Positions 25,306 to 36,020 are shown, counted from the stretch's first letter. The stretch: 64,000 bases of DNA from Bradyrhizobium stylosanthis (GCF_001641335.1 NZ_LVEM01000001.1:1834580-1898579), one strand, 5' to 3'. Notes: generated by a model not told the origin, from the letters alone. Translations and numbers: made by a program.

Positions 25306-27276
25306 ATGAAGCGGATCCTGATCGGCCTGGTCGTGGCAGCCGCGCTCGCCGCCGGCGGATGGTTCGGCTTCAACCTCTACGTCCAGCACCGCGCCACGGC
25401 CGAGGTCGAGGCCGCCTTCGAGCGGATGCGCAGCGGTGGCGGCAAGGCAAGCCATGGCAAGATCACGTTCGAGCTCGCCACCCGGACGCTGACGATCGAG
25501 GATATCGCGGTCGAGCCGACCCAGCCCGAGCTGGCCAACGTCAAGGTCGCAAAGGTCACGGCCGTCGGCATACGTCAGCCGGACGAGGCCCATTTCTCGG
25601 CCGACAGCATCGAGCTATCCGGGGTGGAAGCCGCCTTCACATACACAGAGCGGACGAAGCTGAAGGCGAGCTACAAGATCCCCGAGATCACCGCGCGCGA
25701 CTTTTCCGGTCCCACCCGTGCGGCCAGCGCTCCGCTGTCCGGCACGGTCATCGACATGTACCGCTTCATCCTCGCCCAATACGCGACCATCTCGGCGTCC
25801 TCGATCGTGGCGCCGACCATCGCGGCGACCGTCGATGCGGGCGCCGGCAAAGCCGGCAGCGGAGACTTCCTCTATTCCGGTCTGGAGGTCCGGAACATCA
25901 ATCGCGGGAAGGTCGAAACGGCGAAGACGGACCGTATCACCTACTCGCTCGATGTGACCCAGCCGGGCAAGCCCGAGAAAATGAAGGGCGAGCTGTCCGG
26001 TCTGGCTGTCTACGATTTCGACGGCCACACATTGGCGGCTGCGCTCGATCCGCAAGGGTCGAGCGACGACAGTTTCCGCAGGATCTATCGACGCGTCGCG
26101 GCCGCTTCCTACGCGGTGACAATGGCGGCAGGCGTGCGCGTTCAAATCGCCGATGTCGGCATCGACGACATCGCGATCCGGCCCTCGAAATTCCGGCCGG
26201 CTGAAATCATGGCGCTGGTGCCGGCTGACGGCTCGATCCCGACGCCGGCGCAGTCGCGCGACATGATCGAGAAGGTGGCCGAATTCTTCGACGGCTTTCA
26301 GGTCGGCAAGGCCGAAATCGGCAAGCAAACCATCGAGACGCCGCAAGGGACGGCGAGGCTCAACGCCGTCAAATACGATCCGGAGAAGATCGCGCTGGAA
26401 GGCCTCGACATGCCGATGCCGCAGGGGCAGCTCAGGATGGAGCGCTTCGCGCTGAAGTCCTTCAGCGCGGCCAATCTGATGCGCTGGGCGGCAAGCCTCA
26501 GGACATCCGGCCAGACGCCCTCTCCGGACCAGATGATGGGCCTGTTCCGCGTGCTCGAAGGCGCCGAGATCAAGGGTGTGGTCTCGCCTTACAAGAACAC
26601 CCGGCAGCTCATCACCATCGACACGATCAGCCTGAATTGGGGGCAGCTGGTCGGCTCGGTCCCGACCAAGGCCAACCTCGTCGTGAAGATGGTGACGCCC
26701 ACCGATCCCGCCAATCCGGCGCAGCGGCCGCTGATCATGGCCGGCGTGGACAAGCTCGCGATCGACCTCGATCTCGGCGCCGCATGGACGGAGTCATCGG
26801 GCGCTTTCGCGCTCGCGCCGGCCACGCTCGATCTCGGCAATCTTGCGCGGGCGCAGGCGAGCCTGGCGCTCGCCAACGTGCCGCGCGGCCTATTCACCAC
26901 GACAGATCCGCGGGAGGCCATGGGTCATTTGGCGGAGGCCGAGACCGGCGCGATCGAGCTCTCGCTGCACGACAGTGGCGTGGTCGATCTCGTGGTGTCG
27001 CAGTTCTCGCGGATGCAGAACCTCAGTCGCGACGCCGCGCGCAGCAAGATCGTCGAGATGATCCGCGCCCAGGGCGAAAGGATCGCCGCCTCCAATCCCG
27101 ACACCAGGGTTGCGGTGGACGCGCTCGCCGGCTTCGTCGAGACCCCGGGGCAGAAGCTGACCATCAGGCTGACGCCGCTCGGCAAGGTGCCGGTGATCCA
27201 GCTCTTGGACGCGCTGAGCGACGAGCCGATCGTGGCGCTGGCGCAGTTCCGGATCGAGGCGTCGACGGGGCTCTAG
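25306..27276 (+). CDS. Large membrane-anchored hypothetical protein, 656 aa
   Basis: A single N-terminal membrane anchor (ILIGLVVAAALAAGGWFGFNLYV) is followed by about 630 residues predicted to be periplasmic and rich in beta strands with short turns (for example GKITFELATRTLTIEDIAVEP, ADSIELSGVEAAFTYTE, TISLNWGQLVGSVPTKANLVV). The repeating pattern of strands that describe nested inequalities such as LANVKVAKVTAVGI resembles AsmA/YdbH-like proteins involved in lipid movement, but no clear motif was found and I do not assign the family. ATG 25306 is chosen since GGAGCTGGGA precedes it and the anchor begins there. It is divergent from maeB, with about 260 bp between, and stands alone. Confidence 0.75.
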   Translation: MKRILIGLVVAAALAAGGWFGFNLYVQHRATAEVEAAFERMRSGGGKASHGKITFELATRTLTIEDIAVEPTQPELANVKVAKVTAVGIRQPDEAHFSADSIELSGVEAAFTYTERTKLKASYKIPEITARDFSGPTRAASAPLSGTVIDMYRFILAQYATISASSIVAPTIAATVDAGAGKAGSGDFLYSGLEVRNINRGKVETAKTDRITYSLDVTQPGKPEKMKGELSGLAVYDFDGHTLAAALDPQGSSDDSFRRIYRRVAAASYAVTMAAGVRVQIADVGIDDIAIRPSKFRPAEIMALVPADGSIPTPAQSRDMIEKVAEFFDGFQVGKAEIGKQTIETPQGTARLNAVKYDPEKIALEGLDMPMPQGQLRMERFALKSFSAANLMRWAASLRTSGQTPSPDQMMGLFRVLEGAEIKGVVSPYKNTRQLITIDTISLNWGQLVGSVPTKANLVVKMVTPTDPANPAQRPLIMAGVDKLAIDLDLGAAWTESSGAFALAPATLDLGNLARAQASLALANVPRGLFTTTDPREAMGHLAEAETGAIELSLHDSGVVDLVVSQFSRMQNLSRDAARSKIVEMIRAQGERIAASNPDTRVAVDALAGFVETPGQKLTIRLTPLGKVPVIQLLDALSDEPIVALAQFRIEASTGL

Positions 27277-27288
27277 GGAGAACGGCCT

Positions 27289-27421
27289 CGTGTCCCGGAC
27301 GCGCTGCGGCACGCAGTGACGCTGCGCAGAGCCGGGACCCAGAAAGCTGGTTGCTCGCGGAGACATGGGCCCCGGCTCAGCAGCGCACCACTAACGTGCT
27401 GCGCTGCGTCCGGGGCACGAG
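27289..27421. repeat. Palindromic repeat, GTCCCGG/CGCTGCG family
   Basis: The left part CGTGTCCCGGACGCGCTGCG and the right part CGCTGCGTCCGGGGCACGAG form inverted arms; inner arms GAGCCGGGACCCA and TGGGCCCCGGCTC also pair. It fills the gap between convergent genes. Confidence 0.8.
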
Positions 27422-27434
27422 CAACCGGCTCGCC

Positions 27435-29207
<1,773 letters not shown>

Positions 29208-29404
29208 GGTCGTCCCAAAATCAATGTCGGAGGAAGCGAATCGGACGGCCTGAAACGACCGGTCCGAAGTTGCGGCAGGGTTTACCCGACGAGGCGGGGG
29301 GCGGCAACCAAGGGAACGGCCCGATTTGGGCTAGAAGCGCCCATTTTTGGCCGATCTGGCCTCAAGGCTTTGCCATCAGGTGTTCCCCGCCTATCTTTAC
29401 CTCC

Positions 29405-30877
29405 ATGACCGTCCATTTCCCCTTCCAGAACTCGTATTCGGCCCTGCCGGACAGCTTCTTTGCCCGCGTCGCGCCGACCCCCGTCGCCGCCCCCCGGCTG
29501 ATCAAGCTGAACCGCCCGCTCGCGGTCCAGCTCGGGCTCGATCCCGACCTCCTGGAGACCCCGGAGGGGGCCGGGATCCTGGCCGGCAAGACGGTCCCTG
29601 CCGGGGCCGATCCCATCGCCATGGCCTATGCCGGCCACCAGTTCGGCCAGTTCGTGCCCCAGCTCGGTGACGGCCGCGCCATCCTGCTCGGCGAGGTCAT
29701 CGACCGGGACGGCGTCCGCCGCGACATCCAGCTCAAGGGAGGCGGCCCCACCCCGTTCTCCCGCCGCGGCGATGGCCGCGCGGCGCTCGGACCGGTCCTG
29801 CGCGAATACATCGTCAGCGAGGCGATGTTCGCATTGGGCATCCCGACCACGCGCTCGCTCGCCGCCGTCGTCACCGGCGAGCACGTCATCCGCGAGACCG
29901 CCCTGCCCGGCGCGGTCCTGACCCGCGTCGCCTCCAGCCACATCCGCGTCGGCACCTTCCAGTTCTTCGCCGTCCGCCGCGACACCGGGGCGATCCGCCG
30001 CCTCGCCGATCACGTCATCGCCCGTCACTATCCGCACCTGCTGCATGCGGCGCGGCCCTATCACGACCTGCTCGCGGCCGTCGTCGCGCGCCAGGCCGAT
30101 CTCGTCGCGCGTTGGCTCTTGGTCGGCTTCATCCACGGCGTGATGAACACTGACAACTCGTCGATCTCGGGCGAGACCATCGATTACGGTCCCTGCGCCT
30201 TCATGGACGCCTACAACCCTTCGCAGGTGTTCTCCTCGATCGACGAGATGGGCCGCTACGCCTACGCCAACCAGCCGCGCATCGCCCTGTGGAACCTGAC
30301 GCGGCTCGCCGAATGCCTGCTGCCGCTGTTCTCGGACGATCAGGAGAAGGCGATCGCCGAAGCCCAGGACATTCTCGGCGCCTTCGGCGAAATCTTCAGC
30401 GACTCCTATCAGGCCGGTCTGCGCAGGAAAGTCGGCCTGTTCACGGAGCGCGACGGCGACGAGGCGCTGATCCAGGACCTGCTCGATGCCATGGCGAAGA
30501 ACCACGCGGACTTCACCCTCACCTTCCGCAGGCTCGGCGACGCCGCGGCCGATGACGGCACTGATGTGCGCGCGCAGTTCATGGAGCCCGCCGCCTTCGA
30601 CGAATGGGCCGGCCGCTGGCGCGCGCGCATCGCGCTGGAGCCGCAGGGCGCAACCGAGCGGCAGGCCGCCATGCACGCCGTCAACCCGGTCTTCATCCCG
30701 CGCAACCACCGCGTCGAGGCCGTGATCCAGGCCGCGGTGAACAACGACGACTACGCGCCGTTCGAGGAGTTGGTGAAGGTGCTGGCGAAGCCGTACGAGG
30801 ACCAGCCGGACTACGCCGCCTACGCCGATCCGCCGCTGCCGGACCAGCGGGTGTTGCAGACGTTTTGTGGGACGTGA
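29405..30877 (+). CDS. selO: Protein adenylyltransferase SelO (YdiU/UPF0061)
   Basis: A 490-residue pseudokinase-fold enzyme that, in studied homologues, transfers AMP from ATP to Ser, Thr or Tyr of target proteins and responds to oxidative stress. The family blocks are complete: [86 protein letters not shown] (the Asn and Asp of the metal site) and the late [14 protein letters not shown]. The bacterial C terminus here ends in QTFCGT, keeping the Cys that in eukaryotic homologues precedes or replaces selenocysteine. ATG 29405 starts the conserved [11 protein letters not shown] segment. It stands alone; a REP repeat follows directly. Confidence 0.95.
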   Translation: MTVHFPFQNSYSALPDSFFARVAPTPVAAPRLIKLNRPLAVQLGLDPDLLETPEGAGILAGKTVPAGADPIAMAYAGHQFGQFVPQLGDGRAILLGEVIDRDGVRRDIQLKGGGPTPFSRRGDGRAALGPVLREYIVSEAMFALGIPTTRSLAAVVTGEHVIRETALPGAVLTRVASSHIRVGTFQFFAVRRDTGAIRRLADHVIARHYPHLLHAARPYHDLLAAVVARQADLVARWLLVGFIHGVMNTDNSSISGETIDYGPCAFMDAYNPSQVFSSIDEMGRYAYANQPRIALWNLTRLAECLLPLFSDDQEKAIAEAQDILGAFGEIFSDSYQAGLRRKVGLFTERDGDEALIQDLLDAMAKNHADFTLTFRRLGDAAADDGTDVRAQFMEPAAFDEWAGRWRARIALEPQGATERQAAMHAVNPVFIPRNHRVEAVIQAAVNNDDYAPFEELVKVLAKPYEDQPDYAAYADPPLPDQRVLQTFCGT

Positions 30878-30892
30878 GCCACAAGCGCAGTG

Positions 30893-30988
30893 CGTAGGGT
30901 GGATTAGCCGAAGGCGTAATCCACCACCTCTCTCAACCAGCGGAAAGTGACGTGGTGGATTACGCTCCGCTAATCCACCCTACGGACC
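30893..30988. repeat. REP repeat pair downstream of the RAYT gene
   Basis: CGTAGGGTGGATTAG at 30893-30907 and CTAATCCACCCTACG at 30970-30984 form the outer arms; inner GCGTAATCCACCAC and GTGGTGGATTACGC pair too. The right-hand 37 bp (30952-30988) recur as a direct copy at 31568-31604. Confidence 0.9.
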
Positions 30989-30998
30989 GGCGCAACCT

Positions 30999-31532
30999 TC
31001 ACGCCCGCTCGCCAAACTCGCCGACAGCCTTCACGTCGCCGCCCCAATCCGCCGGAAACAATCCCGCGCGGACGTCGCGGTGAAACGACGAGTACGGCCA
31101 GTCGCCTACCTTCGAGACATAACCGTGCTTGACGGGATTGTAGTAGCAATACTCGACATGGCGCGCATAGTCGGCTTCGTCACGAATGAGATGCTCCCAA
31201 AACCGACGTTGCCAGATGCCGCGCTCGTTGCGTGCTGCACGAACCGCGCTCAGCCGTTCGGTCGACGGTAGCGACTTGGCGAAGCGTGTCTTGATCAAGC
31301 GCCAACGCACCGAAAAATTGGAGTCGCCTGGCGGCAATTGCCAAATCGCGTGGAGATGGTCCGGAAGAACCACGAAAGCGTCGATCTCGAAGGAATAGCT
31401 TTGACGTGTTGCGGCGACTGCGGCCCGCAAGATTTCGATCTGGTCGGTCAAGAGAGCCTTGCGCCGATCGAGCAGATTCACGGTGAAGAACCAGCATCCT
31501 CCGGGGACGAATACTCGGCGATAATCGGACAT
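30999..31532 (-). CDS. REP-associated tyrosine transposase (RAYT, IS200-like Y1 superfamily)
   Basis: A 177-residue single-domain Y1 transposase-like protein. RAYTs bind and nick REP hairpins and are thought to drive the spread of REP sequences; they are not classical mobile elements. The metal site HxH is in VVLPDHLHAIWQLP, and the nucleophile region HVEYCYYNPVKHGYV holds the catalytic Tyr followed three residues later by Asn, as in RAYTs. RWRLIKTRFAK and GIWQRRFWEHLIRDEADY are also family blocks. The protein appears intact (full length, no stop). It sits between two direct REP copies only 10-35 bp from its ends, the arrangement called a REPtron. The start may be 31532 (MSDYRRV) or 31550. 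Confidence 0.92.
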   Translation of the reverse strand: MSDYRRVFVPGGCWFFTVNLLDRRKALLTDQIEILRAAVAATRQSYSFEIDAFVVLPDHLHAIWQLPPGDSNFSVRWRLIKTRFAKSLPSTERLSAVRAARNERGIWQRRFWEHLIRDEADYARHVEYCYYNPVKHGYVSKVGDWPYSSFHRDVRAGLFPADWGGDVKAVGEFGERA

Positions 31533-31567
31533 CTGCAACCGATAGCACAACTTGAAGTTGGCTCACA

Positions 31568-31604
31568 GTGGTGGATTACGCTTCGCTAATCCACCCTACG
31601 GACC
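31568..31604. repeat. REP copy upstream of the RAYT gene
   Basis: GTGGTGGATTACGCTTCGCT followed by AATCCACCCTACGGACC matches the copy at 30952-30988 in 36 of 37 positions and in the same orientation. It is a self-complementary hairpin (TGGATTA / TAATCCA). Confidence 0.9.
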
Positions 31605-31748
31605 TCCTCCTACTTCGTCGCCTTCCTCACCCCGCCGAATGAGCTGCATCGAACTTCTGGGGATCGACGGGCTCGTATCGCGACCACTCCATGCCGGGCA
31701 CGCCGGCGCAGCGCTCTGTCCACACCCTAGGACCGCCCGCGGGAACCG

Positions 31749-31766
31749 CTGTCATCAAACTGAAAC
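31749..31766 (+). promoter_or_regulatory. Candidate Pho box before the phosphodiesterase/ABC transporter operon
   Basis: CTGTCAT (31749-31755), 4-base spacer CAAA, then CTGAAAC (31760-31766). The first half equals the PhoB consensus heptamer; the second matches 4 of 7 positions at the proper 11-bp period. A -10-like TCTAAC begins 8 bases downstream and the first gene starts at 31842. Confidence 0.5.
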
Positions 31767-31841
31767 ACACGCGCTCTAACGGGCTGGCAGGGCCGCCTTG
31801 CCGGAGGCGCCCATCCTCCAACTGTCCCGACAAAGCGTGCC

Positions 31842-32693
31842 ATGCCCTTCAAATTCATCCACATCACCGACACGCATCTCGCGAACCCCGGGCTGAAGCT
31901 CTATGGGCTCGATCCGCGCGCCCGGCTGGATGCGGCGATCGCCGACATCAACAAGCACCAGTCCGATGCCGCCTTCACAGTCGTGACCGGCGATCTCACC
32001 CATTGGGGCGAGGCTGAATCCTACGCCAATTTCGCCGACGCGATGGCCGCGCTGAAAATCCCGTACATCGCCATGGTCGGCAATCACGACAAGCGCGTCG
32101 CCTGCCTCGACGGTCTCAAGTCCGCGCCGCGCGATCCCAACGGCTTCGTGCAGGGCACCCGCACCACCGAGCACGGCCTGTTCGTCTTCCTGGACACGCT
32201 GGACGAGACCAGCCACGCCGGCGAGATGTGCGGAAAGCGCCTCGGCTGGCTCGCGAGCACGCTGGCTGCCGCGTCCGCCGACCAGCAATTCGTCGTGTTC
32301 ATGCACCACCCGCCCTTCCCGGTCGGCGTCCACGCCATGGATGAGATCGCGCTGAAGCAGAGCGCCGAATTCGCCGAAGTGATCGCGCCCTATCGCGCCC
32401 GCATCCGCCACCTCTTCTTCGGCCATGTGCACCGGCCGATCTTCGGCAGCTACGGCAAGATCCCGTTCTCGACTCTGCGCGGCACCAACCACCAGGTCTG
32501 GTTCGAGCTCGACGCCAAGGTCACCGATCATCTGGCGAGCCATGAGCCGCCGGCCTATGGCGTCGTCCTGATCGACGATCAGAACCTCGTCGTGCACAGC
32601 CACGATTTCCTCGACACCAGTCTGCGCTTCCCCTTCGAGCCACCGGCAGGAGTGGATGGCCGCGACTATGCGCTCAATTTCCCGGCGCGATGA
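31842..32693 (+). CDS. Class III metallophosphoesterase, GpdQ/CpdA-like phosphodiesterase
   Basis: A 283-residue binuclear metallophosphoesterase. The complete set of metal and phosphate motifs is present: FIHITDTHL (DxH), TVVTGDLTHWG (GD), AMVGNHDKR (GNHD), FVVFMHHPPFPVG and HLFFGHVHRP (GHxH). This cyclic-nucleotide/glycerophosphodiester subgroup includes CpdA and GpdQ. Its place as first gene of an operon with a Ugp-like transporter favours hydrolysis of glycerophosphodiesters or a related sugar-phosphate diester in the cytosol, as for enterobacterial GpdQ/UgpQ; no signal peptide is present. The permease gene starts 1 base after the stop, so translation is likely coupled. cAMP hydrolysis is an alternative. 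Confidence 0.88.
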   Translation: MPFKFIHITDTHLANPGLKLYGLDPRARLDAAIADINKHQSDAAFTVVTGDLTHWGEAESYANFADAMAALKIPYIAMVGNHDKRVACLDGLKSAPRDPNGFVQGTRTTEHGLFVFLDTLDETSHAGEMCGKRLGWLASTLAAASADQQFVVFMHHPPFPVGVHAMDEIALKQSAEFAEVIAPYRARIRHLFFGHVHRPIFGSYGKIPFSTLRGTNHQVWFELDAKVTDHLASHEPPAYGVVLIDDQNLVVHSHDFLDTSLRFPFEPPAGVDGRDYALNFPAR

Positions 32694-32694
32694 G

Positions 32695-33645
32695 ATGAGC
32701 CTCGCTGAACCCGCGGCTCTCCCGGTCGCGGCATCAGTGGCACCGCGTCTGCACGTCCTGAAGCGGTTTTCGAGCCGATTCAAAACCTCGCTGCCGGCCT
32801 ATCTGCTGCTCCTGCCCTCGCTGATCTTCCTCGCGCTGTTCACCTATGGCGCGATGGGGCGCGTGTTCATCGATGCGCTCTACCAGCGCGCCACGCCCAA
32901 AGCGCCGGTTCGCTTCGTCGGCCTCGACAACATCAACGCCGTGCTCGCCGACCCCGCCTTCATCGGCGCCGTCGTCAACAATTTGATCTATGCCGTCGGC
33001 ACGGCGATCCCGAGCATCGGACTTGCGCTGCTGTTTGCGCTGGCGCTGTCACGCACCCATGCCGTGAACAGTGCGCTGCGCGCCGCTCTGTTCCTGCCGG
33101 TACTGATCCCGATGGTCGCGGCGTCGTCGCTGTTCCTGTTCATCTTCCTGCCCAATGTCGGCCTGCTCGACCACTACATCGGCCGGCTGCTTCCGGTGCT
33201 GCCGAACTGGCTCGGCGATCCCGACATCGCGCTCTATGCGATCATGGTCATCACGATCTGGAAGAATGCCGGCTATTACATGCTGTTCTTCCTCGCCGGC
33301 CTCCAGGCCGTGCCCGAGGACGTGATGGAAGCCGCGCATCTCGACGGCGCGGGGCCGTATCCGCGCTTCCGCCACATCATCCTGCCCGAGCTCAAGCCCA
33401 CCTTCCTGTTCGTCATCGTGGTCGCCACGCTCAACGCGGTGACGCAGGTCGACCACGTCTTCGTCATGACCAAGGGCGGCCCGTCCAACTCGACCAACCT
33501 GGTGCTGTTCTACATCTACCAGCAGGCGGTCGAGCACTACGACATCGGCAAGGCGTCCGCGGCGACGCTGCTGACGCTTGCCGCGCTGATGGGCCTCACC
33601 GCGCTCTCCTTCCGCACCATGGCCAACCGCGAGGGCGGGCCATGA
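32695..33645 (+). CDS. ABC transporter permease, UgpA/MalF type
   Basis: A 316-residue inner-membrane permease of the carbohydrate uptake CUT1 family. Six membrane segments are evident, starting with SLPAYLLLLPSLIFLALFTYG, and the cytoplasmic EAA loop reads EDVMEAAHLDGAGPYPRFRHIILPEL (EAA-x3-G), the contact for the ATPase. The start ATG 32695 overlaps the end of the phosphodiesterase region (1-base gap) and is preferred to in-frame starts inside that gene. The stop overlaps the next permease start by ATGA. Similarity to UgpA is by layout and neighbour, not proven. Confidence 0.92.
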   Translation: MSLAEPAALPVAASVAPRLHVLKRFSSRFKTSLPAYLLLLPSLIFLALFTYGAMGRVFIDALYQRATPKAPVRFVGLDNINAVLADPAFIGAVVNNLIYAVGTAIPSIGLALLFALALSRTHAVNSALRAALFLPVLIPMVAASSLFLFIFLPNVGLLDHYIGRLLPVLPNWLGDPDIALYAIMVITIWKNAGYYMLFFLAGLQAVPEDVMEAAHLDGAGPYPRFRHIILPELKPTFLFVIVVATLNAVTQVDHVFVMTKGGPSNSTNLVLFYIYQQAVEHYDIGKASAATLLTLAALMGLTALSFRTMANREGGP

Positions 33646-34511
33646 AGCTGCTCGATGCGCTCTGGAAGGACGCCCCGCTCGCCACGCGCGGCGAGATCAC
33701 GCCCAAGCTCGGCTTCCTGCTGACCGTGCTGCTCGCGATCGTCTGGCTGATCCCGCTCCTCTGGATGGGCGTTGCGACGCTGCGCCCGGCCTCGGACGGC
33801 ATCAACGCCATGGCCGAGCTGATGCCGAGCCTGAAGCCGACGCTCGACAATGTCAGGGATGCCTGGGAGATCGGCGACTTCCCGCGCTACGCCCTCGACA
33901 CCACGTTCATCTGCGCGGGCATTCTCCTCGTGCAGTTCGTCACGATCACGCTGGCGGGTTTTGCGTTCGCGCGCCTGAGCTTCGCCGGCAAGACGCTGAT
34001 CTTCTACATGTTCCTGATGCAGCTGATGCTGGTGCCGGTGCTGCTGATCGTGCCGAACCTGAAGCTGGTCGCGCAGCTCGGCCTCTACGACACGCTGACC
34101 GGCGTGATGATGCCGTTCTTCGCCTCGGCCTTCGGCACCTTCCTGATGCGCCAGGCGTTCGAGGCGATCCCGACCGAGCTGGAAGACGCCGCGCTGATCG
34201 ACGGCGCCAGCCTGTTCCAGCGCATCCGCCACATCTACGTGCCGCTGTCGATGCCGAGCTTCTCGGCCTTCGCCATCATCTCCGTCACCAGCCACTGGAA
34301 CGACTTCCTGTGGCCGCTGATGGTGATCAATTCGCCGGACAAGCGGCCGCTCACGGTCGGGCTCTCGGTGTTCACCGCGACCGCGGAGGGCACCCAGGCC
34401 TGGGGCACCATCGCCGCGGGCACGCTGATGGTGATCGCGCCCCTGCTCGTCACCTTCCTGATCTTCCAGAAGCGTTTCATCAGTTCTTTCGTCACCTCAG
34501 GCATCAAATAG
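33642..34511 (+). CDS. ABC transporter permease, UgpE/MalG type
   Basis: The second CUT1 permease, 289 residues, six membrane segments (LGFLLTVLLAIVWLIPLLWMG first; ILLVQFVTITLAGFAFARL, LIFYMFLMQLMLVPVLLIVPN later). The EAA loop is TELEDAALIDGASLFQRIRHIYVPLSMP. Its start overlaps the stop of the preceding permease by 4 bases (ATGA), and the binding-protein gene follows after 11 bases with a good GGAG site. Together with the preceding gene it forms the membrane heterodimer. Confidence 0.93.
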   Translation: MKLLDALWKDAPLATRGEITPKLGFLLTVLLAIVWLIPLLWMGVATLRPASDGINAMAELMPSLKPTLDNVRDAWEIGDFPRYALDTTFICAGILLVQFVTITLAGFAFARLSFAGKTLIFYMFLMQLMLVPVLLIVPNLKLVAQLGLYDTLTGVMMPFFASAFGTFLMRQAFEAIPTELEDAALIDGASLFQRIRHIYVPLSMPSFSAFAIISVTSHWNDFLWPLMVINSPDKRPLTVGLSVFTATAEGTQAWGTIAAGTLMVIAPLLVTFLIFQKRFISSFVTSGIK

Positions 34512-34522
34512 GAGAATTTTCG

Positions 34523-35854
34523 ATGCTGTTTACCCGCAGGCTCATGCTTGGCCTCGCCATGGCCGGCTCAATGGCAGGCGCCCTCGCCGTCCCCGCGATG
34601 GCCGAAGGTCCGACCGAGATCGACCTGTTCTTCCCCGTTCCCGTCGACGGCAAGCTCGCCCGCGACATGGGCACCTTGATCAAGGAGTTCAACGAGACCC
34701 ATCCCGCGATCAAGGCGACCGCCGTCTACACCGGCTCCTATGACGACACGCTGATCAAGACGCGCGCATCGATCAAGGCCGGCAAGCCGCCGGCCGCCGT
34801 GATCATGTCAGCCAACTTCCTGCTCGACATGCAGATCGAGAACGAGCTCACCAATCTCGATCCCCTGATCGCCGCCGACGGCACCACCAAGGACCAGTTC
34901 CTGGGCCAGTTCTTCCCGGCGCTGCAGGGCAACGCGGTGATCAACCGCTCGGTCTACGGCGTACCCTTCCACAATTCGACGCCGCTGCTCTACATCAACG
35001 CCGACAAGGCCAAGGAAGCCGGCCTCGATCCGAACAAGCCGCCGCAGACATGGGCCGAGCTCACCGACTGGGCCAAGAAGCTCACCAAGCGCGACGGCGA
35101 CAAGGTGACCCAATGGGGCATCGCGATCCCCTGCGCCTATGATTATTGCGGCTGGATGATGGAAACGCTCACCATGAGCAATGGCGGGCGCTACTACAAC
35201 GAGGAGTTCGGCGGCGAAGTCTACTACGACACGCCCTCGATGCTCGGCGCGCTGACCTGGTGGAACGACCTCGTCACCAAGCACAAGGTGCATGCGCCCG
35301 GCGCCACGCCCGGCCCGGCCGTCAGCACCTCCTTCATCTCCGGCAATGCCGCGATGATGATGCTGTCCACGGGCTCGCTGACCTATGTGCGCGACAACGC
35401 CAAGTTCAACTACAAGGTCGCCTTCATCCCGCGCAACGTCCGCAACGCGGTGCCGATCGGCGGCGCCTCGCTGATCGTGCCGGCAGGCCTCGAGGCCGAC
35501 AAGCAAAAGGCCGCCTGGACGCTGATCAAGTGGATGACCTCGCCCGAGAAGAGCGGCTGGTGGAGCCGCGCCACCGGCTATTTCGCGCCCAACATGGCCG
35601 CATACAAGACGCCCGAGATGGTCGACTTCCTGAACAAGAACCCGGACGCCAAGACCGCCGTCGAGCAGCTTGACGTCGCAAAGCCCTGGTTCGCGACCTA
35701 CAAGACCGTCCCCGTCCGCAAGACCCTCGAGGACGAGGTGATGCTGGTCCTCAACGGCAAGAAGCAGCCGAAGGAAGCCCTCGTCGCCGCCCAGAAGGCC
35801 GCAGATGAGACGCTGAAGCCGTACAATGCGGAGACGTCGCTGAAGCTGCCGTAA
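34523..35854 (+). CDS. ABC transporter substrate-binding protein, UgpB-like
   Basis: A 443-residue periplasmic binding protein of the sugar cluster. A signal peptide (MLFTRRLMLGLAMAGSMAGALAVPAMA, cut before EGPTE) leads to EIDLFFPVPVDGKLARDMGTLIKEFNETHP, a start very like UgpB (glycerol-3-phosphate/glycerophosphocholine binding). Further family blocks are VYTGSYDDTLIKTRASIKAGKPPAAVIM, YGVPFHNSTPLLYINADKAKEAGLDP, SFISGNAAMMMLSTGSLTYV and the end AADETLKPYN. GGAG lies 8 bases before ATG 34523. It is the last gene of the operon: no UgpC-type ATPase follows, so an ATPase from elsewhere must be shared. A strong hairpin follows. Confidence 0.93.
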   Translation: MLFTRRLMLGLAMAGSMAGALAVPAMAEGPTEIDLFFPVPVDGKLARDMGTLIKEFNETHPAIKATAVYTGSYDDTLIKTRASIKAGKPPAAVIMSANFLLDMQIENELTNLDPLIAADGTTKDQFLGQFFPALQGNAVINRSVYGVPFHNSTPLLYINADKAKEAGLDPNKPPQTWAELTDWAKKLTKRDGDKVTQWGIAIPCAYDYCGWMMETLTMSNGGRYYNEEFGGEVYYDTPSMLGALTWWNDLVTKHKVHAPGATPGPAVSTSFISGNAAMMMLSTGSLTYVRDNAKFNYKVAFIPRNVRNAVPIGGASLIVPAGLEADKQKAAWTLIKWMTSPEKSGWWSRATGYFAPNMAAYKTPEMVDFLNKNPDAKTAVEQLDVAKPWFATYKTVPVRKTLEDEVMLVLNGKKQPKEALVAAQKAADETLKPYNAETSLKLP

Positions 35855-35883
35855 GGCCTCCAGCTCATCGCATGAACGACCAT

Positions 35884-35908
35884 CGGCGCTCCGCCATGCG
35901 GGGCGCCG
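35884..35908 (+). terminator. Terminator hairpin after the transporter operon
   Basis: CGGCGC-T-CCGC, loop CAT, GCGG-G-GCGCCG forms a 10-pair stem with one internal mismatch, about 30 bases after the stop, followed by AAATCGTTT (weak T-tract). Confidence 0.6.
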
Positions 35909-36020
35909 AAATCGTTTGAGCCCCCAAATCCATTAACCCCTCGTCCACCATTCCACCCGCCCCTCCGCCGGTAACCATCGCAATTAACAGACCATCAACG
36001 CCCCGCCGACAAATCTACCG

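Larger units (their letters stand above)
31533..31841. promoter_or_regulatory. Intergenic stretch with REP copy and Pho-box-like site
   Basis: This 309-bp gap lies between the divergent RAYT and phosphodiesterase genes. It holds the REP copy (31568-31604) and the candidate Pho box (31749-31766) with a -10-like hexamer TCTAAC at 31775-31780. No gene is called in it. Confidence 0.6.

Noticed and set aside
31627..31755. A 42-codon minus-strand frame ending in WSRYEPVDPQKFDAAHSAG
   Set aside because: It looks somewhat protein-like but has no ribosome site and its start would fall in the candidate Pho box. Comparison with sister strains would settle it; not called here.
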